In this document: positions 18,140-20,908 of the stretch, in pieces | Layout of the letters: every line of letters begins with the position of its first letter | Numbering within the stretch: position 1 is the first letter of the stretch | Assembly: GCA_027579435.1 (NCBI GenBank) | Contig: JANBPK010001356.1 | Location: 1-20,908, forward strand | Length of the DNA stretch: 20,908 bases | Direction of reading: 5' to 3' | Origin: Candolleomyces eurysporus | Taxonomy: Eukaryota; Basidiomycota; Agaricomycetes; Agaricales; Psathyrellaceae | The notes under the pieces: generated by a model | Databases searched by the model: none | What the model saw: only the letters and a program-made list of their open reading frames with translations | What the model was told of the DNA's origin: nothing | Translations under genes and position numbers: made by a program

Positions 18140-18971
18140 TAAGGCTGTCCACGAGTGCACTCATGAGTATACTTGGATCCTCAATGCGAGTACTTGGGCT
18201 CTAAAAATTCAAACTTGGATCCGTATGAGTTTTTTCCCACAAGTAACTCGGACTCACGGCTCAAGTACTTGTGAGTTTGTAAGTATACTCACACAGCAAG
18301 TCCACACAAGTAACTCATGAGTTACTCACAAGTACTCACAAAATTTACTTGCACAAATTTGGATTATAGAGCAAGGCAAGGTGGGATTTTCATTGTAGCC
18401 ACCAATTTTAGCAACAACTCTACATGTTTAAGCATAACTAAGACTCTATGTACTCAAGCATAATTAAGACTCTACATACTCAAGCATGACTAAAATTTTA
18501 TGTACTCAAGTTGTAACTAATCACTATCTAAATCAAGAATTTTGTAGATATGTACAGCCTTTTGTAGTCAAGTACTAGTGCTACTAGGTCTTATCCATTC
18601 ACATTTCCCTTTCCTACTATAGTAGGCAAGCCCATCTGGTTGGTCAGGTTGTGCCTGTGCACCATGAGGCATGAAAATAGCTGTCCACTAACTCTTTTTC
18701 ATCCAATTTGGCCTGTAATAATTCAGGAAAAAATCATAAAAATTTGCAAAAAATTGTGGCACAAAGTGTTTCTTTTACTGAAAAAATTATGGGTTTTCAT
18801 GGGTTTTCATGGGTACTTGTGGCAAGTACTTGTGCCTTCAGAATCCATACTTGGATCCTCATGAGTATTTTCCCACGAGTGACTCGGACCCACAGATCCA
18901 AGTTTTTGTGAGTATTCCCACGGGTCTACTTGTGAGTACTCATAGAAGACTCAGACTCATGGACAGCCTTA
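18140..18971. mobile_element. hAT-like MITE, 832 bp, with 12-bp TIRs and 8-bp target duplication
   Basis: The ends are TAAGGCTGTCCA (18140-18151) and its exact reverse complement (18960-18971). Beyond one mismatch the match extends by GAGT. The 8-bp direct duplication TCCGGGTG flanks it (18132-18139 and 18972-18979). An 8-bp duplication and a TIR start fitting YARNG are typical of the hAT superfamily. There is no transposase frame. Subterminal regions are packed with ACTTGGATCC, ACTCATGAGT and GTGAGTACTC motifs; the left (about 18200-18330) and right (about 18843-18945) arrays resemble one another as direct repeats. The interior is AT-rich. It interrupts the minus-strand gene in the codons around its EHP|DY site. 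Confidence 0.93.
18418..18515. repeat. About 26-bp tandem repeat inside the MITE
   Basis: Around four degenerate copies of a unit containing ACTCTATGTACTCAAGCATA occur, the last diverged. They form the left-centre of the MITE. No open frame spans them. Confidence 0.65.
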
Positions 18972-19348
18972 TCCGGGTGCTCAAAAAACTGAAAATCCAT
19001 CGCTTGTCCCTCGATTTGAAGAAGCATGGGATGCTGGCTAACGTAGGTGAACCATAGAAGAACACGTGGGGTAATTGGAAAGTTGTAGACCCCTCCGTGC
19101 TCTTCACAGAGCCCGTATATATCAAGCTAGAGTGATGTTTTAGCTGGTGCCTTCTGGAAAGCCCGGATACTCACAGATGCATCAGCAATCGGGGCTAAAA
19201 CAGCTACAGGATCGCAGCTTTGTCGATCGAGTCGACCGGCTGCACGAATGGCCTTGTCCAGTGAGTTCACCATGTCGAATACTTCTGCAGCGACCCTCGC
19301 CGGAATGTCGGCTCCCACTGTGTTCGAATTTGATTTGTTGAGAGCCAT
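18972..19348 (-). pseudogene. 5' exons of the Zn2Cys6/coiled-coil gene, cut off by the MITE
   Basis: The ATG at 19348 (context ATCATGG) opens exon 1 (19348-19175, 58 codons, protein starts MALNKSNSNTV). The intron is 19174-19127 (48 nt, GTGAGT to CTCTAG). Exon 2 runs from 19126 into the MITE target duplication at 18979-18972. Skipping the MITE and one duplication copy, the frame passes directly into the sequence starting at 18139, giving a gene of about 844 residues. The N-terminal region has a helical segment (ARVAAEVFDMVNSLDKAIRAA) and a mixed segment with EEHGGVYNFP and LLWFTYV. No known domain is recognised here. The gene shares a divergent promoter region with the plus-strand gene at 19672. 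Confidence 0.75.
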
Positions 19349-19671
19349 GATCAAGCTGGACGCGGAGAGAGGTGAGGAAAGCAGAATGCCTCTGATGGAG
19401 GACTGTTCATCGACGATAACGCCTCCCGTGAGATTGACGATTACTCCGTCTTATTTCCGTTCCGGGCTCTGATTAAATGGTCCGTCCATGAAACCTCCGT
19501 CAGTCCGTCAACCCCTTGGACAGATGGCTGTATATAAATGGATCCATCCTATTCCCCATTGTTGACACTTACTCGCAGGTCCCCATCTGCACCGCAGGGC
19601 TTTCCTCATTCCTCACCCACCTCTTCTTTTGTGTAGATAGACCGTCTGCATCATCCGTCTTTCTACTCTCT
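19349..19671. promoter_or_regulatory. Divergent promoter region between 19348 (-) and 19672 (+)
   Basis: TATATAAATG at 19531-19540 lies about 135 bp before the plus-strand ATG, followed by a pyrimidine-rich leader. Several TCCGTC/CCGTTCC motifs lie between 19445 and 19510. TCCGTTCCG (19456-19464) followed by CTGATT resembles the reverse complement of the 41-bp repeat unit at 2545-2667. Confidence 0.6.
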
Positions 19672-20456
19672 ATGTCCGGTCGCGCTGGGACAAGAAGAAA
19701 CTTCGATGCGTCTAAGCTCGCTCCCCCGCAACAATCTGAGGGTATGGATCACTGGTTTTGGTAAGCGACGGATGCTAACCCTCTTGTCAGATATTCACAT
19801 GAGGTCCGCTCTGTCTGATGAGGGCCTCGAGTCATCTGCACAGGCCGTGCCAGGTATGTTGACAGCTTCCACCTCTACAACTAATGTCGTTGAACTTGAA
19901 ACTTTGAACAGAGGGTTCCGATCGGCAAAAGAAATTCGACCCGTCGAAACTGAGCAAGCCAAATGTCGTAGTGACCTATTCACCTCCCTCATCGCAAAAT
20001 ACACATCCTACCCAACCTTCCGTCCTGGACACACCGGCTGGTATGTGTTTTTTGTTTCCTTCCCGTAACTTTGGATTCTAACTCGCAATTTTCGGCACTC
20101 TCGACTCTGCATGTTCCCCTCTGCGCGTTCGCATAGCTGATGTGGGTGCCGGTTCTGCTCCCGCTGTACCTGAGGAGCCGTTTCCAGTCGAACCCGTCGC
20201 TTTCGATCCACTCGTCGACCCAGATTTCCGCTCGCTTCAGTCGCTCGACGCAATCCTCATCTCATCTAATTTTTTAAGGCATCATATCAAGGATCTTGTT
20301 TGGATCAAAGCCCGTCTGGTTGAGCACGAATCTCATATTGTTCATTGTCGAAACTTGACGATGAAGAATCTCAACTCTATTGAACGTGCTATGTATGCTG
20401 AACAAAGATTGAAAAATTTGGGAGCGTATTTCGAGGGTCATGATGATTCTAACTAA
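19672..20456 (+). CDS. Four-exon small hypothetical protein, 193 aa
   Basis: Exons are 19672-19741, 19791-19853, 19912-20040 and 20137-20456 (TAA). Introns are 49, 58, 58+ (19854-19911) and 96 nt long in order 49, 58 and 96, all GT-AG and phase-consistent with a G|GT junction each time. The N-terminal half is disordered and holds two copies of an F-D-x-S-K-L motif (NFDASKLAPP in exon 1 and KFDPSKLSKP in exon 3), which may be a short linear binding motif. The C-terminal half (exon 4) is helical, with a likely coiled coil from about residue 125 to 185 (SLQSLDAILISSNFLRHHI onward). I do not recognise the family. It is intact and has a TATA box, so it may be expressed. It is divergent from the Zn2Cys6/coiled-coil gene. 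Confidence 0.7.
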
Positions 20457-20580
20457 TTTGTGTACATTCCGCTGTGCATTATATTTTTTCTCAAATTCAT
20501 TCTGTATCACTTCTTCCCTCCAATGCTCTCTGTCTCGAGTGTCACCTCTGTCGTCCTAAGCCTGATTATTATCTAACGCA

Positions 20581-20908
20581 CGGTTGGACGTTGGAGCGAA
20601 GACGGGAACGGATCAGTTGACAGGAGGTGGGTAAGGATGACAGTGGCTCAGGGAAGTGTGTGGCGGAAGGTGAGGCAAGGGAAGATTGACAGAGGGCAGT
20701 ATCGAGGACGAGGTAAGGATGAGAGCGGCCGGGGAAGCGCGTCCAGAAAGGCGCTGTCGGGAACAATGGAGAGGCGAATGATGGTTGATGCACAGTGGGA
20801 TCGAGAGATAAAAATGAGAGCGGCTAGGAAAGCGCGTCCAGAGAAGTGCCGTCGGGGCCAAAGGAGAGGTGAGGGAAGGTTGTCAGAGGGCGGGTTGACA
20901 GAGGGCGG
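20581..20908. repeat. Degenerate purine-rich tandem repeat at the right edge
   Basis: Related blocks start near 20637, 20719 and 20814 with ATGAGAGCGGC or ATGACAGTGGC, followed by GGGAAG, and in the last two by AGCGCGTCCAGA. Spacing is 82 and 95 bp. The plus strand is strongly G/A-rich and the final 30 bases repeat GACAGAGGGCGG-like motifs. Long minus-strand frames merely translate the repeat. I see no gene here; the array probably continues past the window. Confidence 0.7.

Noticed and set aside
20569..20861. Minus-strand frames at the right edge
   Set aside because: They follow the degenerate tandem repeat, with repeated SRSHPYL-like peptides, and show no gene structure.

Overview
The window reads as a stretch of a filamentous basidiomycete (Agaricomycetes-like) nuclear genome. 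The evidence is many genes with short 48-62 nt GT-AG introns, a KDZ (Kyakuja-Dileera-Zisupton) DNA transposase with its N-terminal CxC2 cysteine cluster, a Ty1/copia element primed from initiator tRNA-Met, and a hAT-like miniature element. I see no tRNA, rRNA or CRISPR. Single ambiguous bases lie at 542 and 16055.

Layout. Positions 1-480 (minus) hold the 5' end of a low-complexity gene that runs off the left edge. Positions 547-1300 are gene-free: clustered palindromes, then phased A-tracts, then short repeats related to GACTCCATATGGACTC. At 1318-1523 (plus) lies a 5'-truncated last exon that could come from a 2OG-Fe(II) dioxygenase (TET/JBP-like, tentative). Then come two small minus-strand genes, 2457-1589 (broken by TGA) and 3633-2839 (open), with a 41-bp tandem repeat array upstream of the first. 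A ten-exon KDZ transposase gene runs on the minus strand from 12945 to 3829. A complete copia retrotransposon (5870-11296, plus strand, 5-bp target duplication ACCTG) splits its fifth exon. Divergent from the KDZ gene is an intact five-exon plus-strand gene (13218-15747) with a homeodomain-like N-terminal region. Convergent with that gene is a minus-strand gene (19348-15926) with a Zn2Cys6-type cluster and long coiled coils. It is split by an 832-bp hAT-like MITE (18140-18971, 12-bp TIRs, 8-bp target duplication) and carries one in-frame TGA. Divergent from it is a small intact four-exon gene (19672-20456). The right edge (20580-20908) is a degenerate tandem repeat.

The genes outside the copia element and the MITE alternate in divergent and convergent pairs around the KDZ transposase, with similar intron sizes. 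My inference is that they form one KDZ-associated accessory cassette: transposase, two probable DNA-binding proteins, small helical proteins and perhaps a dioxygenase remnant. Two later insertions and point mutations are now breaking it up. All three LTR-LTR differences are CpG to TpG/CpA type, and all three premature TGA codons could be decayed CGA codons. This suggests methylation-linked CpG decay.
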